Below, one piece after another: positions 7,833 through 15,664 of a stretch of DNA of 34,995 bases (positions are counted from its first letter, which is position 1; every line of letters begins with the position of its first letter). The stretch is from an uncultured Caulobacterales bacterium (GTDB lineage: Bacteria > Pseudomonadota > Alphaproteobacteria > Caulobacterales > Caulobacteraceae), in the NCBI GenBank assembly GCA_903837135.1, contig CAILTK010000016.1, positions 1 through 34,995 of the forward strand, written 5' to 3'. The position numbers and the translations under genes are program-made. The notes below the pieces were generated by a model. That model was not told the origin of the DNA and made no database searches. It saw nothing but the letters and a program-made list of their open reading frames with translations.

Positions 7833-8960
7833 CTAGGCGCCGAGGTCCAGGCCCGGCGACGGCTGGGCCGCGCGGCGGCGGAAGCGGGCGAGGCGGCGCA
7901 GGCGCTTCCACAGCCGGGTCTTCTGCGGCTCGGGGTAGGGCTCGAGGTTGGCGATGAACTGCTCGGCCGCCGCCCGCCAGGAGAAGCCTTCGGCGAACTT
8001 GCGCACCGCCTGCCGGTCGATCTCCAGGCAGTCGAGGCAGGCCTGCCGCAGATCCTCGTTGCAGAACCCCGCGCCGGAGCCCGGCAGCAGGTCGATGGGG
8101 CCGGGCGCCGGATAGGCCGCCACCGGCGCGCCGGTGGCCATGGCCTCCAGAATGACCAGGCCGAAGGTGTCGGTGAGCGAGGGGAAGACGAAGACGTCGG
8201 ACCAGGCGAAATAGGCGGCCAGCTTCTCGCCGAACCGCGCGCCGGTGAACACCACGCCCGGATACTTGACCGACAGCTCCTCGCGCGAGGGGCCGTCGCC
8301 GACCACCACCTTGGAGCCCGGCAGGTCGAGCTGGACGAAGGCCTCGATGTTCTTCTCCACCGCCACCCGGCCGACGTTGAGGAAGATCGGGCGCGGCAGG
8401 CCCTCGAGTTCGGGCGGCTGCGGCCAGCCCGGCGCGGCGCTCTCGCCCGGCCGCATCTGGAACAGGTCGGTGTCGACGCCGCGCGACCAGTAGGACAGGT
8501 TGCGGAAGCCGTGCCGCTCCAGCTCCTCGCGCATGGTCGGCGTCGCCACCATCACCCGGCCGGACGGCTTGTGGAACCAGCGCATGTAGGCATAGCCGGC
8601 GGCGGTCGGCACCGGGAAGCGAGCCGAAATATATTCGGGAAAACGGGTGTGATAGCTGGTGGTGAACGGCAGTTTCCACTCGAGGCACAGCCGGCGGGCC
8701 GCCAGTCCCACCGGGCCTTCGGTGGCGATGTGGATGGCCTCGGGCTCGAAGGCGCGAAACCGGTCCTGCATCGGCTCATAGGCCCCGAGCGCGAGCTTTA
8801 TCTCCGGGTAGGTCGGCATCGGCAGGGTGGGGAACTGGTCGGGCGAGATCACCTCGACCACATGGCCCATGGCCCGCATCTCGGCCACCGTCCGCGTCAG
8901 GGTGCGTACGACCCCGTTCACCTGCGGCTCCCAGGCGTCGGTGGCGATCAGGATCCGCAT
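7833..8960 (-). CDS. Glycosyltransferase family 4 (GT-B fold), mannosyltransferase-like
   Basis: The 375-residue protein is a full-length GT-B glycosyltransferase. The N-terminal acceptor domain begins RILIATDAWEPQVNGV, typical of MgtA/PimB-like enzymes that use GDP-mannose or UDP-sugars. The C-terminal donor domain has the conserved FVFPSLTDTFGLVILEAMA segment with its EX7E-type acidic residues. It overlaps the upstream metallophosphoesterase gene by the ATGA junction, and the pair probably acts on one pathway, plausibly a glycolipid of the envelope. The sugar and acceptor cannot be told from sequence alone. Confidence 0.85.
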   Translation of the reverse strand: MRILIATDAWEPQVNGVVRTLTRTVAEMRAMGHVVEVISPDQFPTLPMPTYPEIKLALGAYEPMQDRFRAFEPEAIHIATEGPVGLAARRLCLEWKLPFTTSYHTRFPEYISARFPVPTAAGYAYMRWFHKPSGRVMVATPTMREELERHGFRNLSYWSRGVDTDLFQMRPGESAAPGWPQPPELEGLPRPIFLNVGRVAVEKNIEAFVQLDLPGSKVVVGDGPSREELSVKYPGVVFTGARFGEKLAAYFAWSDVFVFPSLTDTFGLVILEAMATGAPVAAYPAPGPIDLLPGSGAGFCNEDLRQACLDCLEIDRQAVRKFAEGFSWRAAAEQFIANLEPYPEPQKTRLWKRLRRLARFRRRAAQPSPGLDLGA

Positions 8961-9829
8961 CAGGCGGCGGCGACTCCGGGCTCCGGCGCCACGAGGGGCC
9001 GGCCGACCGCGGGCGACCCGGCGCCGAGCGTCTCGAAATCATGGGCCTGAGCGCCGCGGTCCAGCATGGACCAGCCGCGCACCTTCGCCCATTCGACGAT
9101 TTCGAGCGCGCCGTCGAAGTGCTCGACCAGGGCGGTGCAGCTCTCCACCCAGTCGCCGTCGTTGACATAGGCGACGCCGTCGATCTCGCGCATCTCGGCG
9201 TGGTGGATATGACCGCAGATCACCCCGTCGACACCGCGGCGGCGCGCTTCGCCGGCCACGGCGACTTCGAAGTTTTCGATGAACTGCAGCGCGTTCTTCA
9301 CCTTGACCTTCACAAAGGCCGACAGGCTCCAATAGCCGAAACCCATCCGTCTACGGATCAGGTTCCATCCCGTGTTAGCCCCCAGCAAGGCCCTATAAGC
9401 CCAATCGCCGAGGAAGGCGAGCCACTTCGCATGCTCGACCACCCCGTCGAATTCGTCGCCGTGCAGCACCAGAAAGCGTTTGCCGTCGGCGGTCTCGTGG
9501 ATGGCGTCGCGGGCGACGATCACCCCGCCGAAATGGATACCGCAGAAATCGCGGGCGCGGTCGTCGTGATTGCCGGGGATGTAGATCACCTTCACGCCCT
9601 TGCGCGCCATCCGCAGCACCTTCTGCACCACGTCGTTATGCGATTGCGGCCAGTACCAGCCGCCCGACTTCATCTTCCAGCCGTCGATGATGTCGCCGAC
9701 CAGGTAAAGCGTGTCGCATTCGACCGACTTGATGAAATCCAGCAGGAGTTCGGCCTGGCAACCCCGCGTACCGAGATGCACGTCGGAAATGAACACCGTC
9801 CGATAGCTGCGGATCGTTTCTGTCACCAT
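8960..9829 (-). CDS. LpxH-like UDP-2,3-diacylglucosamine diphosphatase family metallophosphoesterase
   Basis: The 289-residue protein has the full calcineurin-like metal-binding set: DVHLG (D16, H18), GDIIDG (D46), GNHD (86-89), HGDE (about 120) and GHIHH (about 199-203). LpxH hydrolyses UDP-2,3-diacylglucosamine in lipid A synthesis. Many alphaproteobacteria use LpxI for that step and keep LpxH-like paralogues of other function, so lipid A work is possible but unproven. The last 40 residues are a variable tail. It is the first gene of a minus-strand operon with a glycosyltransferase and a GNAT enzyme. The intergenic space to the divergent TetR gene holds its promoter. Confidence 0.8.
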   Translation of the reverse strand: MVTETIRSYRTVFISDVHLGTRGCQAELLLDFIKSVECDTLYLVGDIIDGWKMKSGGWYWPQSHNDVVQKVLRMARKGVKVIYIPGNHDDRARDFCGIHFGGVIVARDAIHETADGKRFLVLHGDEFDGVVEHAKWLAFLGDWAYRALLGANTGWNLIRRRMGFGYWSLSAFVKVKVKNALQFIENFEVAVAGEARRRGVDGVICGHIHHAEMREIDGVAYVNDGDWVESCTALVEHFDGALEIVEWAKVRGWSMLDRGAQAHDFETLGAGSPAVGRPLVAPEPGVAAA

Positions 9830-10019
9830 GATCGACGCCCCGGCCCAGGATTGCGCTCAATCGCCGCCCGCTAAGCTGATTGCATGACGGGCGCATGACG
9901 TCTTCTGCGGCAATTCCGCCGTGCATGTGCTGCAGCGCACACAAAAAACCGCCGCCGCCCTAGGCCTGGGGCCGGCCGGTTCTTATCTCCGGCCTTGCCG
10001 CAGAGCTTGCCCGTTCAAA

Positions 10020-10664
10020 GTGTCCGATCAATCCACCCAGAGCCGCATCGTTCCCGACACGCCCAAGAGCCGTCGGACCCGCGCCCGAATCCTCGACGTC
10101 GCCATGCGTCTGTTCGGAGAGATCGGCTACGCCGGCGCCACCAACGCCCGCATCGCCGAGGCCGCCGGGCTGACCCGCGGGGCGATGCTCTATCATTTTC
10201 CCGATCGCGAGACCCTGGTGGAGTCCGCGGTCGCCTATATCCAGGAGGCGCGCCAGGGCCTGCTGCAGACGGCGGCCGAAACGGCGCCGCGCGGGGCCGA
10301 CCGCACCGATCACGCGATCGACGCCTATTGGCGCATGCTGCACGAGCCCTCGTTCGTGGCCTTCGCCGAGCTCGAGCGCGCGGCGCGCACCGACCCGCTG
10401 GTGCGGGCCCGCGTGGCCGAGGCGCAGGCGGCGTTCGATCGGGCCGAGATCGGCGACCAGCTGTTCGACCTGGTGCAGGGCGGCGTCGGCGCGCGCCTGC
10501 AGGCGGGGCGCGATCTCGCCCGCTTCATGCTGGAGGGCCTCGCCCAGGCGCGGCTGGCCTACGATTCCGACGCGCGGACCGCAAATCTCCTGGCGGTGAT
10601 CAAGCGGGCGGCGCGTATGCTGAACCGCAAGGGCTCCGAGCAGGACCTCTGGCCCGAAGGTTGA
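10020..10664 (+). CDS. TetR/AcrR family transcriptional regulator
   Basis: The protein has an N-terminal TetR helix-turn-helix (about residues 17-65), seen in TRARILDVAMRLFGEIGYAGATNARIAEAAGL and YHFPDRETLVESA, and a variable ligand-binding C-terminus. The start is uncertain. I prefer the GTG at 10020 (214 residues) because the sequence before it looks non-coding for this family. An in-frame ATG at 9921 would add 33 residues. It is followed after 23 bases by a DUF1330 gene and is divergent from the metallophosphoesterase operon, either of which could be its target. Confidence 0.8.
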   Translation: MSDQSTQSRIVPDTPKSRRTRARILDVAMRLFGEIGYAGATNARIAEAAGLTRGAMLYHFPDRETLVESAVAYIQEARQGLLQTAAETAPRGADRTDHAIDAYWRMLHEPSFVAFAELERAARTDPLVRARVAEAQAAFDRAEIGDQLFDLVQGGVGARLQAGRDLARFMLEGLAQARLAYDSDARTANLLAVIKRAARMLNRKGSEQDLWPEG

Positions 10665-10687
10665 TCCGCGAGACGAGGGAGAGGGCC

Positions 10688-10978
10688 GTGGCCGCCTATG
10701 CCGTGATGATCCGCGAGCGGATGAAGGATCCGGAAGAGTTCGCCGCCTATGGCCAGCTCGCGCGCGCCGCGCGCGGCGATCACCCGCTCAAGGCCCTGGC
10801 CTTCTATGGGCCGCATCAGGTGGCCGAAGGCGATGACGTGGAGGGCGTGGTCCTGCTCGAATTTCCCGACATGGCCGCGGCCCGCGCCTGGTACGACAGC
10901 CCCGCCTATCAGGCCGCCAAGGCGCATCGGCTCAAGGGCGCCGATTACCGCGTGATCTTTGTCGAAGGCGTGAGCTGA
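10688..10978 (+). CDS. DUF1330 family protein
   Basis: The 96-residue protein belongs to the DUF1330 dimeric alpha-beta barrel group. It has YAVMIRERMKDPEEFAAYG at the start and the typical VVLLEFPDMAAARAWYDSPAYQ motif near residues 58-77. GTG at 10688 is the start, with a purine-rich GAGGGAGAGGG just upstream. The function of the family is unknown. The short gap after the TetR gene suggests a two-gene unit. Confidence 0.8.
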   Translation: MAAYAVMIRERMKDPEEFAAYGQLARAARGDHPLKALAFYGPHQVAEGDDVEGVVLLEFPDMAAARAWYDSPAYQAAKAHRLKGADYRVIFVEGVS

Positions 10979-11035
10979 ACGCCGGGCGGGTCAGGCTTCG
11001 CTGACATGATCGCCGGTTCTGCGCTATGAAACGCC

Positions 11036-12487
11036 ATGATCAAGAAAAGGAACATCGACCTCGACGTCCTCACGGGCCGGCTGCAGGCGCTCTACGCCCA
11101 ATCCGTCGAGAACCTGCGCGGCGGCCTCGCCGCCTATCTTCAGCGCGGTGAGCGGCCGGACGCCGAGAAGCGCGCCGCCGGCGCCTTCGCCTACCCGGAG
11201 CTTCGTCTGCATTATTCGCCCGAGGGGCCGGTCCCGCGGGTCGGCCGCGCCTTCGGCATCATCCGCGAGCCGGGCGTCTACGCCACCACCGTCACACGGC
11301 CCGAACTCTTCGCCGACTACATCCGCGAACAGCTCGAGCTTCTGATCCGCGACTACGACATCAAGGTGGAGGTCGGCCTCTCGTCGGTCGAAATCCCCTA
11401 TCCCTACGTGCTCGACGGCGCGGACGACCTGCAGCTGGACGGGGCCCAGAGCGATGAGATCGCCCGATGGTTTCCCGCGGCCCAGCTCGCGCATATCGGC
11501 GACGAGATCGCCGACGGCGTATTCGAGCCGGTGTGGGGCGAGGCGCGGCCGTTGTCCCTGTTCGACGCGCCGCGGGTGGACTTCTCGCTCGCCCGCATCA
11601 AACATTACTCCGGCACGCCGCCCGAGCACGTGCAGCAGTACGTCCTGTTCACCAATTACACCCGCTATGTCGACGAGTTCATCCGCTTCGGCGTGGGCGA
11701 GCTCGGCCAGGGGCGATACACGGCCCTGTCGGCGCCCGGCGTGGTGGTCACCGCCGACACGCCCGATCCGGCCGAGGCGCTGGAACAGTCCAACTGGCGC
11801 TCCCGCCAGATGCCGGCCTATCACCTGATGGCCGAGGGCGGCCAGGGCATCACCCTGGTCAACATCGGCGTCGGACCGTCGAACGCCAAGACCATCACCG
11901 ATCACCTGGCCGTGCTGCGTCCCCAGGCCTGGCTGATGATCGGCCACTGCGGCGGGCTTCGCCCCAGCCAGACCATCGGCGATTATGTCCTGGCCCACGC
12001 CTATCTGCGCGACGACCACGTGCTGGACGACGTCCTGCCGATCGAGATTCCGATTCCGCCCATCGCCGAAGTGCAGCAGGCCCTGGTCCGCGCCGCCGAG
12101 ATCGTGTCGGGCGAAACCGGCGACGCACTGAAGCGCCGCCTGCGCACCGGCACGGTGGTGACCACCGACGACCGCAACTGGGAGCTTCGCTACACCTCCT
12201 CGGCCCTGCGCTTCAATCAGAGCCGGGCCGTGGCCATAGACATGGAATCGGCGACCATCGCCGCCCAGGGCTATCGGTTCCGCGTGCCCTACGGCACCCT
12301 GCTGTGCGTCTCCGACAAGCCCTTGCACGGCGAGATCAAGCTGCCCGGACAAGCCAACACCTTCTACGAGCGCGCCATCTCCCAGCACCTGCGCATCGGC
12401 ATGGCCGCGGTGGAGGAGTTGCGCGGCCAGGGCGCGCGACTGCACTCACGCAAGCTTCGCGCGTTCGACGAACCCCCGTTCCGGTAG
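11036..12487 (+). CDS. amn: AMP nucleosidase
   Basis: The 483-residue protein hydrolyses AMP to adenine and ribose 5-phosphate, adjusting AMP levels and supplying adenine to salvage. An N-terminal AMP nucleosidase-specific domain (about 1-170, including the region around YPELRLHYSP) is followed by a purine-nucleoside-phosphorylase fold. The second part shows GHCGGLRPSQTIGDYVLAHAY, the substrate-contacting DMESAT and TTDDRNWEL. The length matches E. coli Amn. The gene stands alone, 57 bases after the DUF1330 gene. Confidence 0.92.
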   Translation: MIKKRNIDLDVLTGRLQALYAQSVENLRGGLAAYLQRGERPDAEKRAAGAFAYPELRLHYSPEGPVPRVGRAFGIIREPGVYATTVTRPELFADYIREQLELLIRDYDIKVEVGLSSVEIPYPYVLDGADDLQLDGAQSDEIARWFPAAQLAHIGDEIADGVFEPVWGEARPLSLFDAPRVDFSLARIKHYSGTPPEHVQQYVLFTNYTRYVDEFIRFGVGELGQGRYTALSAPGVVVTADTPDPAEALEQSNWRSRQMPAYHLMAEGGQGITLVNIGVGPSNAKTITDHLAVLRPQAWLMIGHCGGLRPSQTIGDYVLAHAYLRDDHVLDDVLPIEIPIPPIAEVQQALVRAAEIVSGETGDALKRRLRTGTVVTTDDRNWELRYTSSALRFNQSRAVAIDMESATIAAQGYRFRVPYGTLLCVSDKPLHGEIKLPGQANTFYERAISQHLRIGMAAVEELRGQGARLHSRKLRAFDEPPFR

Positions 12488-12617
12488 GGGCCGCCCGGCG
12501 AGCCGGCCCTCCGGGCCGCGGCCGGGATCGCGCGGCGGTCCGGCCAAAACGGTCCGGGCCCGGGCCAGGGACAATCCGCGCCTTGCTCCCTACCCCCCGG
12601 AGGGGCAAGGTCGCCGC

Positions 12618-13007
12618 ATGCATCGCCGCCTGATCCTGCTCGCCGCCCTGCTCGCCGCCGGGACCGTGGTCGCCGCGCCCGTGGAGAAGAAGAAGGGCGG
12701 GGGCGACAGCTTCATCCAGCTTCATTCGCTCACGGCCACGGTCCTGCTCAGCGACCATCGTTACGGCGTGCTGCAGGTCGACGTCGGGATCGACGTCCCC
12801 GATGCGGGCTTGCGCAAGCGCGCCGAGCAGTCGATCCCGCGGTTGCAGGACGCCTTCGTGCGGGAAATGGCGACCTACGCCCCCTCGATCGCCCCCGGCG
12901 GCGCCCCCAATCCCGACTATCTTTCGATCCAGCTGCAGCGTGCGGTCGACCGCGTGCTCGGCCGTCCGGGCGCCAGGGTTCTGCTCGGCAGCATGCTGGT
13001 CAACTGA
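12618..13007 (+). CDS. Small secreted protein, faintly FliL-like
   Basis: The 129-residue protein has a cleavable signal peptide (HRRLILLAALLAAGTVVAA). The mature part, with FIQLHSLTATVLL, VDVGIDVPDAGLRKRAEQSIPRLQDAF and a C-terminal GSMLVN, resembles the periplasmic domain of FliL-like proteins in layout. That is a faint likeness and no flagellar genes are nearby. The ATG at 12618 follows GGAGGGGCAAGG. It lies between AMP nucleosidase and nrdB. The function is not known. Confidence 0.65.
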   Translation: MHRRLILLAALLAAGTVVAAPVEKKKGGGDSFIQLHSLTATVLLSDHRYGVLQVDVGIDVPDAGLRKRAEQSIPRLQDAFVREMATYAPSIAPGGAPNPDYLSIQLQRAVDRVLGRPGARVLLGSMLVN

Positions 13008-13033
13008 CACCGGCGCTTCAATCTGTGGGCAGA

Positions 13034-13049
13034 TCACCATATCTTGTGG
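13034..13049 (+). promoter_or_regulatory. NrdR box 1 upstream of nrdB
   Basis: The 16-mer TCACCATATCTTGTGG matches the NrdR consensus (ACACTATATATAGTGT type) at most conserved positions. A second partial box starts 30 bases downstream, close to the three-helical-turn spacing usual for NrdR pairs. NrdR represses ribonucleotide reductase genes when dATP is plentiful. Confidence 0.6.
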
Positions 13050-13063
13050 AGGGGCGACATCAT

Positions 13064-13079
13064 TACCCCCACATGGTGT
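13064..13079 (+). promoter_or_regulatory. Partial NrdR box 2 upstream of nrdB
   Basis: The right half CATGGTGT fits the NrdR half-site well while the left half is degenerate. Spacing of 30 bases from box 1 supports it. A GANTC site (GATTC, 13122-13126) lies a little further downstream, where CcrM methylation might add cell-cycle control. Confidence 0.45.
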
Positions 13080-13138
13080 AAATCTGCTGCTAACCTTCTC
13101 TCCCTCACCGTGACGGCTTGCGATTCGAAGGGCGTTCC

Positions 13139-14179
13139 ATGTCTTCTCCCAACCTGAACCTCCCGGGCCTGCTCACCCCGTCTTTCGCCTACAAGCCGTT
13201 CCGCTACCCCTGGGCGTACGATTTCTGGAAGAAGCAGCAGCAGGTCCACTGGATGCCCGAAGAGGTGCCCCTGGGCGAGGACTGCAAGGACTGGGCGACC
13301 AAGCTGAACGACAGGGAGCGCAACCTCCTGACCCAGATCTTCCGCTTCTTCACCCAGTCGGATGTCGAGGTGAACGACAACTACATGGAGCGCTACGGGC
13401 GGGTGTTCAAACCGACGGAAGTCAAGATGATGCTGAGCGCCTTCAGCAACATGGAGACGATCCATATCGCCGCCTACGCCCTGCTGCTCGAAACCATCGG
13501 CATGCCCGAGGCCGAGTTCTCGGCCTTCCTCGAGTACGAGGCGATGAAGGCCAAGCATGACTACATGCAGACCTTCGGCGTCGAGACCAACGCCGACATC
13601 GCCCGCACCCTGGCCATGTTCGGCGCCTTCACCGAGGGCCTGCAGCTGTTCGCCAGCTTCGCCATGCTGATGAACTTCCCGCGCTTCAACAAGATGAAGG
13701 GCATGGGGCAGATCGTCAGCTGGTCGGTGCGCGACGAGAGCCTGCACTGCGAGGGGATGATCAAGCTCTACCACGCCTTCGCCAAGGAGACCGGCTGCGT
13801 GACCCGCAGCGTGGCCGACGACATCGTCGAGAACTGCCGCACGGTGGTGGGTCTCGAGGACAAGTTCATCGACCTGGCCTTCGAGGCCGGCGAAGTCCAG
13901 GGGATGACTCCCGAGGACATCAAGTCCTACATCCGCTTCATCGCCGACTGGCGGCTGCGCCAGCTGCAACTGCCGGAGCTCTATGGCGTGCGGGAAAACC
14001 CGCTGCCCTGGCTGCAGTCCATGCTGTCAGGCGTCGAACACGCCAACTTCTTCGAGGCCCGCGCCACCGAATACTCCAAGGCGGCGACGCGCGGCCAATG
14101 GCACGGCGCCGACGGCGTCTGGACGAGCTTCGACAGCATGATGGCCAAGCGGGCGGAGAACACGCTGCCGGCCGAATAG
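13139..14179 (+). CDS. nrdB: Ribonucleotide-diphosphate reductase subunit beta (class Ia)
   Basis: The 346-residue protein is the radical-carrying small subunit that, with NrdA, reduces ribonucleotides for DNA synthesis. The diiron ligands and radical site are visible: ETIH (E106, H109) followed by the radical tyrosine Y113, E166 in TEGLQLF, and RDESLH (E200, H203). Presence of the tyrosine marks an ordinary class Ia protein. I chose the ATG at 13139 over a TTG at 13118, since the family begins near SSPNLNLPGLL. NrdR-like boxes lie upstream. No nrdA is in the window. Confidence 0.93.
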   Translation: MSSPNLNLPGLLTPSFAYKPFRYPWAYDFWKKQQQVHWMPEEVPLGEDCKDWATKLNDRERNLLTQIFRFFTQSDVEVNDNYMERYGRVFKPTEVKMMLSAFSNMETIHIAAYALLLETIGMPEAEFSAFLEYEAMKAKHDYMQTFGVETNADIARTLAMFGAFTEGLQLFASFAMLMNFPRFNKMKGMGQIVSWSVRDESLHCEGMIKLYHAFAKETGCVTRSVADDIVENCRTVVGLEDKFIDLAFEAGEVQGMTPEDIKSYIRFIADWRLRQLQLPELYGVRENPLPWLQSMLSGVEHANFFEARATEYSKAATRGQWHGADGVWTSFDSMMAKRAENTLPAE

Positions 14180-14180
14180 G

Positions 14181-14426
14181 TCAGCGGTTGGTGCTGTTGT
14201 TCAGGGTGCGGTTGTTGGCCTGAGTCGCCGCGGGCGAGGCGTCGCTCGGGGTATGGGCGTGGGTGGCGAAGATGACCCCGAACACCGCCACCACCAGGAC
14301 CAGCGACACGAGCATGACCGCCAGCACGTGATAGCCCCTGCGGCCCTGCTTGGCCTGAGTCTCGGGCACGACTTCGCCGTCTCCGGCGGCGGCGGTCCGT
14401 CGGGTCGCGTTCGATGGGTCGGTCAT
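14181..14426 (-). CDS. Small single-pass membrane protein, predicted stress-regulon member
   Basis: The 81-residue protein has a polar N-terminus, one membrane helix (about 34-53, VLAVMLVSLVLVVAVFGVIF) and an Asn/Thr-rich C-terminal tail. I do not recognise a family. The ATG at 14426 is preceded by GGAGGACC. A perfect EcfG-type promoter sits just upstream (14449-14473), giving a leader of about 16 bases, so it is a likely general stress response target. Its stop lies two bases from the stop of nrdB, convergent, with no room for a separate terminator. Confidence 0.8.
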   Translation of the reverse strand: MTDPSNATRRTAAAGDGEVVPETQAKQGRRGYHVLAVMLVSLVLVVAVFGVIFATHAHTPSDASPAATQANNRTLNNSTNR

Positions 14427-14687
14427 GGCCAGGTCCTCCGGCCCTGCAAACGCCTGCGTGGCGAGGCCGTTCCGGTCCACGTCAAAGGGGTCGCTCGGCC
14501 GCCGCGGCGCGCAAATTTTTTTAGGATCGGATTCGGAACTGGCCGGCGGGTTTTCAGTTATCACCAGTGCGGAGGCGGCGACGCCCCCCCGACACAGGCC
14601 GACACATTCGGCCTGCCGCCTCCGCAACCTCTCCCTTCGAATATGTCTCAGCGCGGCGGCGGTCGACGTTTGCGGCGCTGGTCCGTC
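14427..14687. other. Intergenic stretch holding an EcfG promoter
   Basis: The left part carries the EcfG promoter at 14449-14473. The rest contains an A/T run near 14511-14521 and no ORF I trust. It also follows the end of the minus-strand OmpA-domain gene at 14688, so transcripts from that operon would run into it. Confidence 0.4.
14449..14473 (-). promoter_or_regulatory. EcfG promoter for the small membrane protein gene
   Basis: On the minus strand GGAAC (14473-14469), 16 bases, then CGTT (14452-14449) match the EcfG general stress sigma consensus perfectly. The downstream start codon is 23 bases from the -10 element. Confidence 0.8.
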
Positions 14688-15152
14688 CTACGGCGTGGGC
14701 GGAGTGGCGTGGATAACCACCTCCGTTCGGCGCCGCAGAGGCTCGGGCTTGCCGTCCGCCGCCTTGGCGCCCGCCTCGCCGATGGCCTCGATGTCGAACA
14801 CCGGCGTCGGCAGGCCGGCGCCCTCGAGCGCGTGGGCGACGTGATTGGCCCGGCGACGCGAGAGTTCGAGGTTGCGCAGCGCCGGTCCGTCGGCATCGGC
14901 CAGCCCCAGCACTTCGATCTTCACCACGCGGCAGCCGCGAACCTGTTGCACGCCGGCGTCCAGCACGGCGCGGGCCGACACGGTCAGATGATCGGAGCCC
15001 TTCTCGAAATAAATCGGAAAGCTGAAATCGCTGCAGCTCGGCGCGGGCTTAACCGCCGCCGCCGGTGGCGGGGGGCGGACGGCGCGCGTCTCGCACGCGG
15101 CCAGCACAAGGCCGGCGGCGCTCGCGATCAGGACGTTTGTCGCCAGCCTCAT
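14688..15152 (-). CDS. OmpA-domain outer-membrane lipoprotein
   Basis: The 154-residue protein has a lipoprotein signal with lipobox LAAC (about residues 16-19) and a proline-rich spacer. Its OmpA-type C-terminal domain contains FPIYFEKGSDHLT, a helix with VLDAG, and the peptidoglycan-contacting LADADGPALRNLELSRRRA region (family pattern G-x-D...N-x-x-L-S-x-x-R-A). A TTG at 15161 is an alternative start, but AGGAAGGG is better spaced for the ATG at 15152. It follows the proline-rich lipoprotein gene by 26 bases, so it is probably expressed from that gene's stress promoter. Confidence 0.82.
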   Translation of the reverse strand: MRLATNVLIASAAGLVLAACETRAVRPPPPAAAVKPAPSCSDFSFPIYFEKGSDHLTVSARAVLDAGVQQVRGCRVVKIEVLGLADADGPALRNLELSRRRANHVAHALEGAGLPTPVFDIEAIGEAGAKAADGKPEPLRRRTEVVIHATPPTP

Positions 15153-15178
15153 AGCGCTCAACCCTTCCTCGCCCGCCC

Positions 15179-15517
15179 TCAGGTCTTAGGCGAACCATCT
15201 TCCCAGAAGTAGGCGCGCCGCGCCGGATCGTAGTAGTAGTACCGTTTGCGCCGCTGGTCGAAGTATTGTCGATGACTGGCGGCCGTGCGGACGGTCGGAC
15301 GTCCGGCGTCGCTGGCCGCCGACGGCGCATTGGCCGCGCCGCTCGCCCCCGGAGCGATGACCACCCCGCTTGGACCGATGTGATAACCCGCCGGCGGCGG
15401 GGGAGGGGGGGGCGGCACGCGCTGCTCGCGCGAGAGGCCGCCGGCGCACCCAGCCAGGACCATGGCGATCGCCGCCGTGGCGGCGATCCGTCCCGCATCC
15501 ATGCGCCAATGACCCAT
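15179..15517 (-). CDS. Proline-rich small lipoprotein
   Basis: The 112-residue protein has a signal sequence ending in lipobox LAGC (about residues 21-24). A run of eight prolines follows, then a Tyr-rich C-terminal segment (KRYYYYDPARRAYFWEDG). No family name is secure. The ATG at 15517 has GGGGAGAAC just upstream, and an internal ATG at codon 6 is possible. A perfect EcfG promoter lies about 28 bases upstream. With the OmpA-domain gene it forms a two-gene envelope operon. Confidence 0.75.
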   Translation of the reverse strand: MGHWRMDAGRIAATAAIAMVLAGCAGGLSREQRVPPPPPPPPAGYHIGPSGVVIAPGASGAANAPSAASDAGRPTVRTAASHRQYFDQRRKRYYYYDPARRAYFWEDGSPKT

Positions 15518-15544
15518 CGTTCTCCCCTTGCAAGGCGTCGCTCC

Positions 15545-15569
15545 AACGTGGCCGCAAGGCCACGGTTCC
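15545..15569 (-). promoter_or_regulatory. EcfG promoter for the lipoprotein-OmpA operon
   Basis: Minus strand: GGAAC (15569-15565), 16 bases, CGTT (15548-15545), a perfect consensus match. It is back to back with the plus-strand EcfG promoter at 15589-15613. Confidence 0.8.
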
Positions 15570-15588
15570 CGTCAAGTGTCTTGCCGAC

Positions 15589-15613
15589 GGAACAGGGTGT
15601 TGTCCCGGTCGTT
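15589..15613 (+). promoter_or_regulatory. EcfG promoter for the lipid kinase-phosphoesterase operon
   Basis: GGAAC (15589-15593), 16 bases, CGTT (15610-15613). The start codon of the kinase is at 15665, giving a leader of about 45 bases. Confidence 0.8.
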
Positions 15614-15664
15614 TGCACTCGCAAGCCTCCGTCGTACACCTACGGGGCGCAGACCAGTGTGGCC

